A DNA stretch of 64,000 nt, taken from positions 1 to 64,000 of the forward strand of contig CAJTMG010000014.1 in the NCBI GenBank assembly GCA_910577405.1, in the 5' to 3' direction. Below are positions 40,225-48,591 of the stretch, piece by piece. The translations under genes and the position numbers were made by a program. The stretch comes from an uncultured Oscillibacter sp. GTDB lineage: Bacteria > Bacillota > Clostridia > Oscillospirales > Oscillospiraceae. The notes under the pieces are model-generated. The model did not search any database. It was not told where the DNA came from and saw only the letters and a list, made by a program, of their open reading frames with translations. How positions within the stretch are numbered: position 1 is the first letter of the stretch; every line of letters begins with the position of its first letter.

Positions 40225-42210
40225 ATGAGGAAAAACTACGGCAATGAGAGCATATCGGCGTTAAAAGGTCCGGACCGGGTACGGAAGCGCCCCGGCGTCA
40301 TTTTCGGGTCGGACGGTCTGGACGGCTGTGAGCACGCGGTATTTGAGATTCTCTCCAACTCCATCGACGAAGCCCGGGAAGGCCATGGGCGGGACATTAC
40401 GGTGACGCGGTTTGCGGATCACAGCGTGGAGGTCGAGGACGCGGGGCGGGGCTGTCCGGTGGACTGGAACGAAAAAGAGGGCCGCTGGAACTGGGAACTG
40501 GTCTTCTGCGAGCTTTACGCGGGGGGGAAGTACGACAATCTCAGCGGGGAGAATTACGAATACTCTCTGGGTCTGAACGGCCTTGGTTCCTGCGCCACAC
40601 AGTACGCGTCACAGTATATGGATGTGACGGTCTGGCGGGACGGGTACGAGTATCGCCTGCGGTTTGAGCGGGGAGAAATCGTAGGGAAGCTGGAGAAAAC
40701 GCCTTTACCCCGGAGTCAGGCGAAAAAAACCGGCACCCGTACCCGCTGGCTTCCGGATCTGGAAGTTTTTACGGATATTGCGATTCCGGCGGAGTATTTT
40801 GTTTCCGTCATGAAGCGTCAGGCGGTGGTCAACGCGGGGGTACGGTTCCACTTCCGGAATCAGGGAGAGGACGGGAGCTTTGCGGAGACGGAGTTTGTCT
40901 ATGAAAACGGCATTGCGGATTACGTGGCGGAGCTGGCCGGAGAAGTACGGCTGACGGACCCGGTATTCTGGCAGGGTGAGAAGCGCGGCCGGGACCGTGC
41001 AGACAAGCCGGAATATAAAGTGAAGCTCTCCGCGGCCTTCTGCTTCTCCAACAAGACCAGCGTGACGGAACACTACCACAATTCAAGCTGGCTGGAACAT
41101 GGGGGCAGTCCGGAGAAGGCGTCGAAATCGGCCTTTGTTTCCGCAATTGACGCCTGTTTACGCCAGCAGGGGAAGTATCAGAAGAACGAAAGCAAGATTA
41201 CATGGGCCGACGTGGAGGACTGCCTGGTTTTGGTCAGCAGTAATTTTTCTACACAGACCTCCTATGAGAACCAGACGAAAAAGGCCATTACGAATAAGTT
41301 TGTTCAGGAAGCCATGACGGAATTCCTGCGGACCAATCTGGAAATCTACTTTATTGAGAACCGGGCGGACTGCGAGAGAATCTGCGAACAGGTGCTTCTG
41401 AACAAACGGAGCCGTGAGAAAGCGGAGGAAGCCCGGCTGAATATCCGGAAGAAGCTGTCAGGGAACGTGGACATTTCCAACCGGGTGCAGAAGTTCGTGG
41501 ACTGCCGTACCAAGGACCCCAGCCGCCGGGAAATCTACATCGTGGAGGGCGACAGCGCGTTGGGAAGCGTGAAGCAGGCCCGGGATTCGGAATACCAGGG
41601 GATTATGCCCATCCGGGGGAAGATTCTGAATTGTCTGAAAGCCGACTATGCCAATATTTTCAAGAGTGATATTATTACGGATTTGATTCGCGTACTGGGC
41701 TGCGGGGTAGAGGTCCAGAACCGGCACGTGAAGGATATGGCGGCCTTTGATCTGGCAAACCTGCGGTGGAGCAAAGTCGTGATCTGCACTGATGGCGACG
41801 TGGACGGTTTCCAGATCCGGACCCTGGTGCTGACGATGCTCTACCGCCTGACCCCTACCCTGATTCGGGAGGGCCGGGTGTATATCGCGGAAACGCCTCT
41901 GTTTGAGATCAACTGCGGCGACAAGACCTGGTTTGCCTACTCGGATAAAGAAAAGAACGACATTGTGAAGAAGCTGGAGGGGAAGAAGTACAAAATCGAC
42001 CGCTCCAAGGGCCTTGGCGAGAACGAGCCGGACATGATGTGGCTGACGACCATGAATCCGGAGACCCGTCGTCTGATTCGGGTCATGCCGGAGGACGCGG
42101 AACGGACAGCGGCAATCTTTGAACTGCTTCTTGGCAACAATTTGCAGGGGCGGAAAGATCATATCGCTGAAAACGGGTACAAATATTTGGAAATGGCTGA
42201 TATCTCATAA
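40225..42210 (+). CDS. Divergent type IIA topoisomerase subunit B (ParE/GyrB-like)
   Basis: A 661-residue ATP-hydrolysing subunit. The GHKL ATPase has KRPGVIFGSDGLDGCEHAVF, EILSNSIDEAREGHGRD (Asn/Asp for Mg-ATP), EDAGRGCPVDW and YSLGLNGLGSCATQYAS; the catalytic Lys is probably in the GTRTRWLPDLEVFTDI region. The Toprim domain has YIVEGDSALGSVKQARD, GKILNCLKADYANIF and DGDVDGFQIRTLVL. Its MPIRGK and KGLGENEPDMMW motifs are standard. It differs from canonical GyrB in the N-terminus (ALKGPDRVRKRP) and lacks the long GyrB insert. ATG 40225 follows TATGGAGG. Its partner is the parC-like gene at 45075. Confidence 0.88.
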   Translation: MRKNYGNESISALKGPDRVRKRPGVIFGSDGLDGCEHAVFEILSNSIDEAREGHGRDITVTRFADHSVEVEDAGRGCPVDWNEKEGRWNWELVFCELYAGGKYDNLSGENYEYSLGLNGLGSCATQYASQYMDVTVWRDGYEYRLRFERGEIVGKLEKTPLPRSQAKKTGTRTRWLPDLEVFTDIAIPAEYFVSVMKRQAVVNAGVRFHFRNQGEDGSFAETEFVYENGIADYVAELAGEVRLTDPVFWQGEKRGRDRADKPEYKVKLSAAFCFSNKTSVTEHYHNSSWLEHGGSPEKASKSAFVSAIDACLRQQGKYQKNESKITWADVEDCLVLVSSNFSTQTSYENQTKKAITNKFVQEAMTEFLRTNLEIYFIENRADCERICEQVLLNKRSREKAEEARLNIRKKLSGNVDISNRVQKFVDCRTKDPSRREIYIVEGDSALGSVKQARDSEYQGIMPIRGKILNCLKADYANIFKSDIITDLIRVLGCGVEVQNRHVKDMAAFDLANLRWSKVVICTDGDVDGFQIRTLVLTMLYRLTPTLIREGRVYIAETPLFEINCGDKTWFAYSDKEKNDIVKKLEGKKYKIDRSKGLGENEPDMMWLTTMNPETRRLIRVMPEDAERTAAIFELLLGNNLQGRKDHIAENGYKYLEMADIS

Positions 42211-42237
42211 TTCAGATACGAGATTGGGAGGATTGTT

Positions 42238-43230
42238 ATGTTATATCGGCTGCATTCAAACAAACAGGATTTTCAGCGTGTGAACCGGGTTTCATTGGGG
42301 AGCATCGGCTGGATGGAAGCGGATCTGGAGAAACTGGTTTCAACGCACATCCAGGATTTTCTCCACGGCGAGGACCTGATGACCATTTTCACCGAACGGA
42401 AATGGCAGGAGGAACCGGATATCATGGCCCTGGACCGCGCCGGAGACCCGTATCTTTTCGAGCTGAAACGCTGGGGGAGCAGTCAGGAGAATTTATTGCA
42501 GGTTTTACGGTACGGGCAGATTTTCGGGAACAGCGGCTACCCGGAACTGAAGGAGCTTTATCAGAAATACACCGCGTCCGGGGAAGAACTGCGGCTGGCA
42601 CATCAGGGGTACTTTGAACTGGACACGCCTCTGGAAAACAGGGAGTTCAACCGGCGGCAGCACTTCATTATCATGACCAACGGCCTGGATATGAAGACGG
42701 TGGAGGCTATTCTGTACTGGAAGAAAAGCGGGCTTCTGGTGGACGCTATCGTTTACTGGGTCTTTGAGATTCAGGGTGAGCATTACATCGAGTTCAATAT
42801 GTATTCTCCTTTGGAAGGTTTCCTGGAGGCGGAACGGAGCAGTTACATTCTCAACACCGACAGTACCAATAATATGGGGCATCATGAGGATATGCTGCGG
42901 GAACACAAGGCGGCGGCGTACTATCCGGGCTGGCGGGAGAAGATCGAACGTCTGCAAAAAGGCGATCTGGTGTTTCTCTATCAGAGCGGGGTAGGAATCG
43001 TGGCCTGCGGGCGCGCGTCGGGGAGGCTGGAAAAGCGGGACTGCGACGGGTACAAGGATTACGAATACCATATGTCTCTGGAGAAATTCAAGCAGCTGAA
43101 AACGCCTATGACAGCGGCGCGGATCAAGGAAATTGCCGGGCCTGGGGTGACGTTCCGGCAGACATTGTTTTCCATCAGCGGGGAGAGCAGCGCGGCCTTG
43201 ATGAAGGAAATCCGCAGGAATTATCTCTGA
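42238..43230 (+). CDS. PD-(D/E)XK nuclease fused to an EVE/PUA-like domain
   Basis: A 330-residue protein. Residues 20-190 look like a NucS/DUF91-type nuclease: GSIGWMEADLEKLVSTHIQD, then the active-site pattern EPDIMALDRAGDPYLFELKR (D, then ExK on the next strand), then a helix QENLLQVLRYGQIFG. Residues 215-330 resemble an EVE domain: AAYYPGWREKIERLQKGDLV, FLYQSGVGIVACGRASGRLE, PMTAARIKEIAG and TLFSIS. EVE domains bind modified bases. Such fusions are expected of restriction-like systems that cut modified DNA. The start is 27 bp after parE and seems co-transcribed. The housekeeping alternative is a repair nuclease. Confidence 0.75.
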   Translation: MLYRLHSNKQDFQRVNRVSLGSIGWMEADLEKLVSTHIQDFLHGEDLMTIFTERKWQEEPDIMALDRAGDPYLFELKRWGSSQENLLQVLRYGQIFGNSGYPELKELYQKYTASGEELRLAHQGYFELDTPLENREFNRRQHFIIMTNGLDMKTVEAILYWKKSGLLVDAIVYWVFEIQGEHYIEFNMYSPLEGFLEAERSSYILNTDSTNNMGHHEDMLREHKAAAYYPGWREKIERLQKGDLVFLYQSGVGIVACGRASGRLEKRDCDGYKDYEYHMSLEKFKQLKTPMTAARIKEIAGPGVTFRQTLFSISGESSAALMKEIRRNYL

Positions 43231-43245
43231 GTTTTCTTGACAGAC

Positions 43246-43336
43246 TGTTGAAAACTTCCTCATAAAAAGCGCCGGAAAGCCAAAAAATAAAGCCTCCGGG
43301 TGGATTTTGGCTTGGTCCGGAGGATATTTTTCAACA
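43246..43336. repeat. 91-bp imperfect inverted repeat upstream of sdaAB
   Basis: The outer arms TGTTGAAAA (43246-43254) and TTTTCAACA (43328-43336) are perfect, then TCCT/AGGA, then CCGGA-AAGCCAAAA (43272-43285) with TTTTGGCTT-GG-TCCGG (43305-43320). An alternative stem CCTCCGG (43293-43299) with CCGGAGG (43317-43323) crosses the inner one. It could be a MITE, a terminator of the nuclease transcript, or a leader switch for the serine dehydratase genes. Confidence 0.6.
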
Positions 43337-43418
43337 AGTTTTGTTTTATTGTGGAAAATTCCCGTTGTTTTCAGGAAGTGGGTATGAGCAGCCACAGCGT
43401 AAGGAGGACAGGGAAACA

Positions 43419-44096
43419 GTGAATATTTTTGACATTATGGGACCAGTTATGGTAGGTCCGTCCAGCTCCCACACGGCAGGGGCGGCGCGGATTGGCCGGG
43501 TAGCGCGTTCACTTCTGGGGGAGAAGCCGGTGGAGGCGGAGCTTTTGATGCACGGCTCCTTTGCGTCCACGGGCAAGGGCCACGGGACGTATCAGGCGCT
43601 GATTGCGGGGCTTCTGGGGATGCGTCCGGACGACCCGCGGCTTCCGGACAGCTTCCGTCTGGCGGAGGAGGCGGGGCTGAAGTTTACGTTCGGGACCTGC
43701 ACCCTGCGGGACGCCCATCCGAACAGCGTGCTGATCCGGATGAAGGGCTGCAAGGGGCATACATTGGAAGTAGGCGCGTGTTCCCCTGGCGGCGGTCGGG
43801 TGAAGGTCTTCCAGGTGGACGGAATGGACTGCGATTTCAGCGGGGAATATCCGACTCTGGTGATCCGCAACAACGACCGTCCCGGCTGTGTGAGTCATAT
43901 CACCATCAGCCTGGCGAGTCTGGGTCTGAATCTTGCGTCCCTGAAGCTCTCCAGGGACAGTCTGGGCGGGAATGCCTTTATGGTCATTGAGTGCGACAAA
44001 TCGATTCCCAACAGTCTTGTGGATGAGATCCGGGGCCTGCCGGGTATCCAGCGGGTGACGCGGTATGTTCCCGAGGGACAGGAGGAGGATGTATGA
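43419..44096 (+). CDS. sdaAB: L-Serine dehydratase, iron-sulfur-dependent, beta subunit
   Basis: A 225-residue subunit. GTG 43419 is proposed: AAGGAGG lies 11 bp upstream, and the family begins NIFDIMGPVMVGPSSSHTAG exactly there, while the ATG at 43341 gives an unrelated extension. GSFASTGKGHGT contains the conserved catalytic-region motif. The C-terminal ACT domain (TLVIRNNDRPGCVSHITISL ... RVTRYV, about 140-218) is typical of clostridial SdaAB. It overlaps sdaAA by 4 bp. Together the enzyme deaminates L-serine to pyruvate and ammonia. Confidence 0.93.
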   Translation: MNIFDIMGPVMVGPSSSHTAGAARIGRVARSLLGEKPVEAELLMHGSFASTGKGHGTYQALIAGLLGMRPDDPRLPDSFRLAEEAGLKFTFGTCTLRDAHPNSVLIRMKGCKGHTLEVGACSPGGGRVKVFQVDGMDCDFSGEYPTLVIRNNDRPGCVSHITISLASLGLNLASLKLSRDSLGGNAFMVIECDKSIPNSLVDEIRGLPGIQRVTRYVPEGQEEDV

Positions 44097-44968
44097 TTAC
44101 ATTTCAATCCATAGAGCAGATGCTGGAGGCGGCGTCGGAAAGCGGACTGCCCCTTTGGGAGTGCATTCAGGCGTCGGACTGCCGGCAGCAGGGTGTAAGC
44201 GCAGAGGTTTCCTGGCGGCGTATGTCCACGCTGTTTGAAACCATGGCCGCCGCGGACGCCGGGTATCGGGAGGAGGACCGTTCTCACAGCGGGCTTTCCG
44301 GAGGCGACGGCGGGAAGATGGCTCGTTACGGACAGGAGACGGGTGACGGAAGTCTTTGCGGCGGGTTTTTCTCGGAGGTCATAGCCGGGGCCCTGCGGAT
44401 GGGCGAGTGCAACGCCTGCATGAAGCGTATTGTAGCCGCGCCCACTGCCGGAGCCTGCGGGGTCATTCCGGCGGTGCTTCTGCCCTATCAGCGGAGGTTC
44501 GGCACGGCGGATGAAACCATGGTGCAGGCGCTCTATATTGCGTCGGGCTTCGGAATGATTATTGCGGAACGGGCCTTCATTTCCGGGGCCGCGGGCGGCT
44601 GTCAGGCGGAAATCGGGTCTGCCGCAGCCATGGCCGCACCCGCGTTGGTGTTCTTGCAGGGCGGCGCCGGGGAACAGATGGCCCACGCGTGTGCTATGGC
44701 TTTGAAGAATCTTCTGGGGCTTGCCTGCGACCCGGTAGGCGGTCTGGTGGAGGTCCCCTGCGTGAAACGGAACGTGATCGGCGCGATGTCAGCCCTGTCC
44801 GCGGCGCAGATGGCCCTTGCGGGAATCGAAAGCCGCGTGCCGCCGGACCAGGTCCTGGACGCCATGCGGAGAGTGGGACAGTCCCTGCCGCCCAGCCTCC
44901 GGGAGACGGGCCGGGGTGGTCTGGCCGCTACGCCCTTCGGACAGCAGTACAAGCCGGAGGGGGCCTGA
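44093..44968 (+). CDS. sdaAA: L-Serine dehydratase, iron-sulfur-dependent, alpha subunit
   Basis: A 291-residue subunit carrying the [4Fe-4S] cluster. HSGLSGGDGGKMARY near residue 63, AAPTAGACGVIPAVLLPYQR (first cysteine), GAAGGCQAEIGSAAAMAAPA and CDPVGGLVEVPCVKRN (the remaining cluster cysteines) are diagnostic. It starts with the ATGA overlap, so it is translated with sdaAB. Serine deamination feeds pyruvate into fermentation. Confidence 0.95.
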   Translation: MITFQSIEQMLEAASESGLPLWECIQASDCRQQGVSAEVSWRRMSTLFETMAAADAGYREEDRSHSGLSGGDGGKMARYGQETGDGSLCGGFFSEVIAGALRMGECNACMKRIVAAPTAGACGVIPAVLLPYQRRFGTADETMVQALYIASGFGMIIAERAFISGAAGGCQAEIGSAAAMAAPALVFLQGGAGEQMAHACAMALKNLLGLACDPVGGLVEVPCVKRNVIGAMSALSAAQMALAGIESRVPPDQVLDAMRRVGQSLPPSLRETGRGGLAATPFGQQYKPEGA

Positions 44969-45074
44969 CTTCTTGCAATTGATCTTCAAAAGAATACTGC
45001 CAAAAAACACTTGCAGTTGAATTTTAGATAAATTTTATCTATAAACTACATTTGCCCAGCAAAGGAAAAGAATT

Positions 45075-47312
45075 ATGCCAAAAAAAAAGACTGAAAACAA
45101 ACCAAAGGTAAAGAATCCCAACGTCATGGGCCTGCACGCGGCGGTAGTGGAACAGCCGATTACAGAGACGCTGGAGACGAACTATATGCCCTATGCCATG
45201 AGCGTGATTGTCTCCCGTGCAATACCGGAGATCGACGGTTTCAAGCCCTCCCACCGGAAGCTGCTGTATACGATGTACAAAATGGGGCTTCTGACAGGGG
45301 CGCGGACGAAATCGGCAAACATTGTCGGCCAGACCATGCGGCTGAATCCCCACGGCGACGCGGCAATCTATGACACCATGGTACGGCTGAGCAGGGGCTA
45401 CGGCGCTCTTTTGACCCCCTTTGTGGACTCCAAGGGCAATTTCGGCAAGCATTACTCCCGTGATATGTCCTGCGCCGCGCCGCGATACACAGAAGCCAAG
45501 CTGACCCCCATCTGTCAGGAGCTTTTCCGGGACATTGACAGCGACACCGTGGATTTTGTGGACAATTACGACAATTCCATGAAGGAACCCGCGCTTCTGC
45601 CGACCACGTTCCCGAATATTCTGGTTTCGGCCAACAGCGGCATTGCGGTGGGTATGGCGTCCCAGTTCTGCGGGTTCAATCTGAAGGAAGTCTGCGAGAC
45701 CACGGCGGCGTATCTGAAAAATCCCGGCTGCGACCTGACGGACACGCTGTTAGGCCCGGACTTCCCCACCGGCGGCGAGCTGATCTGCAATCCTGACGCC
45801 CTCCGGGAGATTTACGAGACGGGCCGGGGGAGCGTGCGGGTACGGGCAAAGTGGCGGTATCTGAAACCGGAAAATCTGATTGAAATCTACGAGATTCCCT
45901 ATTCCACGTCCACGGAGGCGATTCTGGACAAGACGGCGGCTTTGATGAAGGCGGGGAAAATCCGTGAAATCGCGGATATGCGGGATGAAACGGACCTGTC
46001 GGGCATGAAACTGGCCATCGACCTCAAGCGCGGCACAGACCCGGAAAAACTTATGGCGAAGCTCTTCCGTCAGACGCCGCTGGAGGACGCCTTTTCCTGC
46101 AACTTCAACGTGCTGATCGCCGGAATGCCGAAGGTCCTGGGAGTCCGGAAGATCCTGGAGGAGTGGACCGCCTGGCGCACGGAATCGGTACGGCGCAGGG
46201 TGTTCTTTGTCCTGGGGAAGAAAAAAGAAAAGCTGCATCTTCTGATGGGCCTGAAAAAGATTCTTCTGGACATTGACAAGGCCATTCAGATTATCCGGGA
46301 GACGGAAGCGGACGCGGAAGTAATTCCCAATCTGATGATCGGCTTTGGCATCGACCAGGTGCAGGCGGAATATGTGGCGGAAATCAAGCTGCGGAATATC
46401 AACAAAGAGTATATTCTCAAGCGGGTGCAGGAGACGGACGCCCTGCAAAAGGAAATCGACGACCTGGAGGACACGCTGCAAAATCCCAAGCGTATCCGAA
46501 AGATCATTCTGGGCGAACTGTCCCAGGCGGCCAAAAAATACGGCGAACCCCGGAAGACCTCCATTGTCTACGCCCACGAGCTGCCCCAGTTGGACGAGGA
46601 CGACGGGCCGGAGACTTACCCGGTTCACATTTTCCTCTCCCGGGAGGGCTACTTCAAGAAGATCACGCCTCAGAGCCTCCGGATGAGCGGCGCGCAGAAG
46701 TATAAGGACGGCGACGGCTTACGGCAGAGCTTCGAGACGGACAGCGGGGCGGAGGTCATGTTCTTCACGGACAAATGCCAGGTGTACAAGACCCGGCTGA
46801 GCGAGTTCGACGACACCAAGGCCAGCGTTCTGGGGGACTACCTGCCGTCAAAGCTGGGCATGGACGCCGGGGAAAACGTGGTCTATATGGTCCTGCCGGG
46901 GACGGATTACGCGGGATTCCTCCTGTTCTTCTTCGAAAACGGCAAGGCGGCCCGGGTGGAAATCAAGGCGTACCAGACCGCGTCCAACCGCCGGAAGCTG
47001 ACGGGGGCTTACTCCGACAAATCGCCCTTGAAAGCCGTCCTGCGGGTGGACCAGGAACAGGAGCTTGCGGTCTATTCCTCAGAACCCCGCTGCCTGATTT
47101 TCCAGACGGGTCTGCTGACAGCCAAGAGTACCCGCACAACTCAGGGGGTGGCTGTCATGACCCTCAAGCCAAAGTACCGGCTGGAGGACGCGCGGCTCCT
47201 TACGGAAACGCCTATCGTCAACCAAGCCCGCTACCGTGTCCGGGCCATCCCTTCTGCGGGCGCGCTCCTTCGGCAGGAGGACACGGAGGAAACGCAGATA
47301 TCGCTTTCATGA
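45075..47312 (+). CDS. Divergent type IIA topoisomerase subunit A (ParC/GyrA-like)
   Basis: A 745-residue subunit. The breakage-reunion domain has SVIVSRAIPEIDGFKPSHRK, the SAN..GQTMRLNPHGDAAIYDTM region and the active-site tyrosine in CAAPRYTEAKL (about residue 140). IAVGMASQFCGFNLKE corresponds to the GIAVGMATN motif, altered after MAS. The coiled coil (QKEIDDLEDTLQNPKRI) and a beta-pinwheel C-terminus are present; GyrA-box-type QxxGGKG is not seen, which fits a topoisomerase IV-like enzyme. It is separated from the parE-like gene by 2.86 kb holding three other genes. No ribosome site as good as AGGAGG precedes ATG 45075 (AAAGGAAAAG). Confidence 0.88.
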   Translation: MPKKKTENKPKVKNPNVMGLHAAVVEQPITETLETNYMPYAMSVIVSRAIPEIDGFKPSHRKLLYTMYKMGLLTGARTKSANIVGQTMRLNPHGDAAIYDTMVRLSRGYGALLTPFVDSKGNFGKHYSRDMSCAAPRYTEAKLTPICQELFRDIDSDTVDFVDNYDNSMKEPALLPTTFPNILVSANSGIAVGMASQFCGFNLKEVCETTAAYLKNPGCDLTDTLLGPDFPTGGELICNPDALREIYETGRGSVRVRAKWRYLKPENLIEIYEIPYSTSTEAILDKTAALMKAGKIREIADMRDETDLSGMKLAIDLKRGTDPEKLMAKLFRQTPLEDAFSCNFNVLIAGMPKVLGVRKILEEWTAWRTESVRRRVFFVLGKKKEKLHLLMGLKKILLDIDKAIQIIRETEADAEVIPNLMIGFGIDQVQAEYVAEIKLRNINKEYILKRVQETDALQKEIDDLEDTLQNPKRIRKIILGELSQAAKKYGEPRKTSIVYAHELPQLDEDDGPETYPVHIFLSREGYFKKITPQSLRMSGAQKYKDGDGLRQSFETDSGAEVMFFTDKCQVYKTRLSEFDDTKASVLGDYLPSKLGMDAGENVVYMVLPGTDYAGFLLFFFENGKAARVEIKAYQTASNRRKLTGAYSDKSPLKAVLRVDQEQELAVYSSEPRCLIFQTGLLTAKSTRTTQGVAVMTLKPKYRLEDARLLTETPIVNQARYRVRAIPSAGALLRQEDTEETQISLS

Positions 47313-47325
47313 CCGCGCAAAAAAT

Positions 47326-47360
47326 ACCGGGCAGTTCTCCGTTACAGAGGGCTGCCCGGT
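47326..47360. terminator. Strong hairpin after the parC-like gene
   Basis: ACCGGGCAG at 47326-47334 pairs perfectly with CTGCCCGGT at 47352-47360. An A run precedes it on the plus strand, so it is a better terminator in the minus direction, for the remnant at 47389. Confidence 0.6.
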
Positions 47361-47388
47361 CAATTTGCATTCACAAGCTTGTTATCAG

Positions 47389-47529
47389 CTATTTTGTCTC
47401 AACGGAACATAAGCACAATTCCTGCGTAATCTTAAAAGGCTTCTTTTCTGTAATTTCATATTTTCCCCCCCCTTTCAAAGTCCACGCGCCTTTTGTCAGG
47501 TCAATCTTATCATAGCCCGGCGCAAGCAT
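47389..47529 (-). pseudogene. Possible small gene or gene remnant with a G8 tract
   Basis: A 46-codon frame from ATG 47529: MLAPGYDKIDLTKGAWTLKG and KKPFKITQELCLCSVETK. The amino-acid pattern reads like the end of a real beta-rich protein and the frame is open further upstream to a TAA. There is no ribosome site. A run of eight G (47467-47474 on the minus strand) lies inside the frame and may be a frameshift point. A minus-strand terminator follows it at 47326. The rest of the 47313-47733 gap shows nothing. Confidence 0.35.
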
Positions 47530-47733
47530 CCAACAGCCAGCGTTCTGACCTGAACAGAAAACTGGAAAACGAACTCTTTACAAACGGAGACGGATGTGGT
47601 ATGATTCAGGATTGTAAGCGGACGGTATTCCAGGGGATTGGAAACTGTACCGGCATACGGTTCTGAAGCGCGGTGCTCCACGGGGCGAAGCAGGCGTCAC
47701 CTGACCTGGTATGGAAAGGCAGGGGGATGCGGA

Positions 47734-48591
47734 TTGAAGATCGGCTTCATAGGAGCGGGCAAGGCGGGCTTTTCTCTCGGCAGGTTTTTTGTCGAAGGAG
47801 GCGTTCGGGTGACCGGGTATTACAGCCGGCATCCAGAAAGCGGGAGAGAAGCGGCTGAGATTACAGGAACGAGGTTTTACAACACGCTGGACGAAATCGT
47901 AAAAGACAGTGACGCGCTGCTTTTAACGGTTCCGGACGGAGCGATTCAGTCTGTTTACGGCAGGCTGTGCGAGAGTGCGCTTTCAGGAAAACAGATATGC
48001 CATTGCAGCGGCGCAATGACTGCGAATGAAGCCTTTCCGGGCATCGAGACAGTTGGCGCCTGCGGGTATTCCATCCATCCGCTTTTCCCCTTCAGTGACA
48101 AACTGGAGTGTTACAGGGAATTGCCGGGTGCTTTTTTTTGCATCGAAGGGCAGGGCCCCCATCTTCCGGAGTGGCGGGAACTGCTGACGGGCTTAGGCTT
48201 ACGGGTGCAGGTGATTTCGGGTGAGCGTAAGGCCCGGTATCACGCGGCGTGCGCTATAGCCAGCAATCTGGTGTGCGGACTGGTGCAGGAGAGCCTGGAA
48301 CTGCTGGAGGACTGCGGTTTCACATCGGAGACGGCCCTGGAAGCCCTGACGCCCCTGATCCGGTCCAACACCGCCCACATCCTGCGGGAAGGCCCCGTGC
48401 AGGCTTTGACAGGTCCGGCGGAACGAGGAGACGCGGAGACCGTAGCGAAGCATCTGGCCTGCCTGCCGGAAGGGGACCGCGCTCTTTACAGGGCCGTCTC
48501 CCGGAAGCTGGCGGTCATGGCTGAGACAAAGCATCCGGAGACGGATTATACCGCCCTGGAAACCATCTTGAAAGAAGGCAGAGACGTATGA
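47734..48591 (+). CDS. Rossmann-fold DUF2520 protein in the pantothenate operon
   Basis: A 285-residue NAD(P)-binding protein. TTG 47734 is proposed: AGGGGG lies 7 bp upstream and the family starts LKIGFIGAGKAGFSLGRFF, with the dinucleotide loop GAGKAG. The second half (YSIHPLFPFSDKLECYRELP, KARYHAACAIASNLVCGLVQ) is DUF2520. It overlaps panB by 4 bp. Its fold and place are like ketopantoate reductase (PanE), which is otherwise absent here, so it may do or assist that step; no reductase activity is established for DUF2520. Confidence 0.87.
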   Translation: MKIGFIGAGKAGFSLGRFFVEGGVRVTGYYSRHPESGREAAEITGTRFYNTLDEIVKDSDALLLTVPDGAIQSVYGRLCESALSGKQICHCSGAMTANEAFPGIETVGACGYSIHPLFPFSDKLECYRELPGAFFCIEGQGPHLPEWRELLTGLGLRVQVISGERKARYHAACAIASNLVCGLVQESLELLEDCGFTSETALEALTPLIRSNTAHILREGPVQALTGPAERGDAETVAKHLACLPEGDRALYRAVSRKLAVMAETKHPETDYTALETILKEGRDV

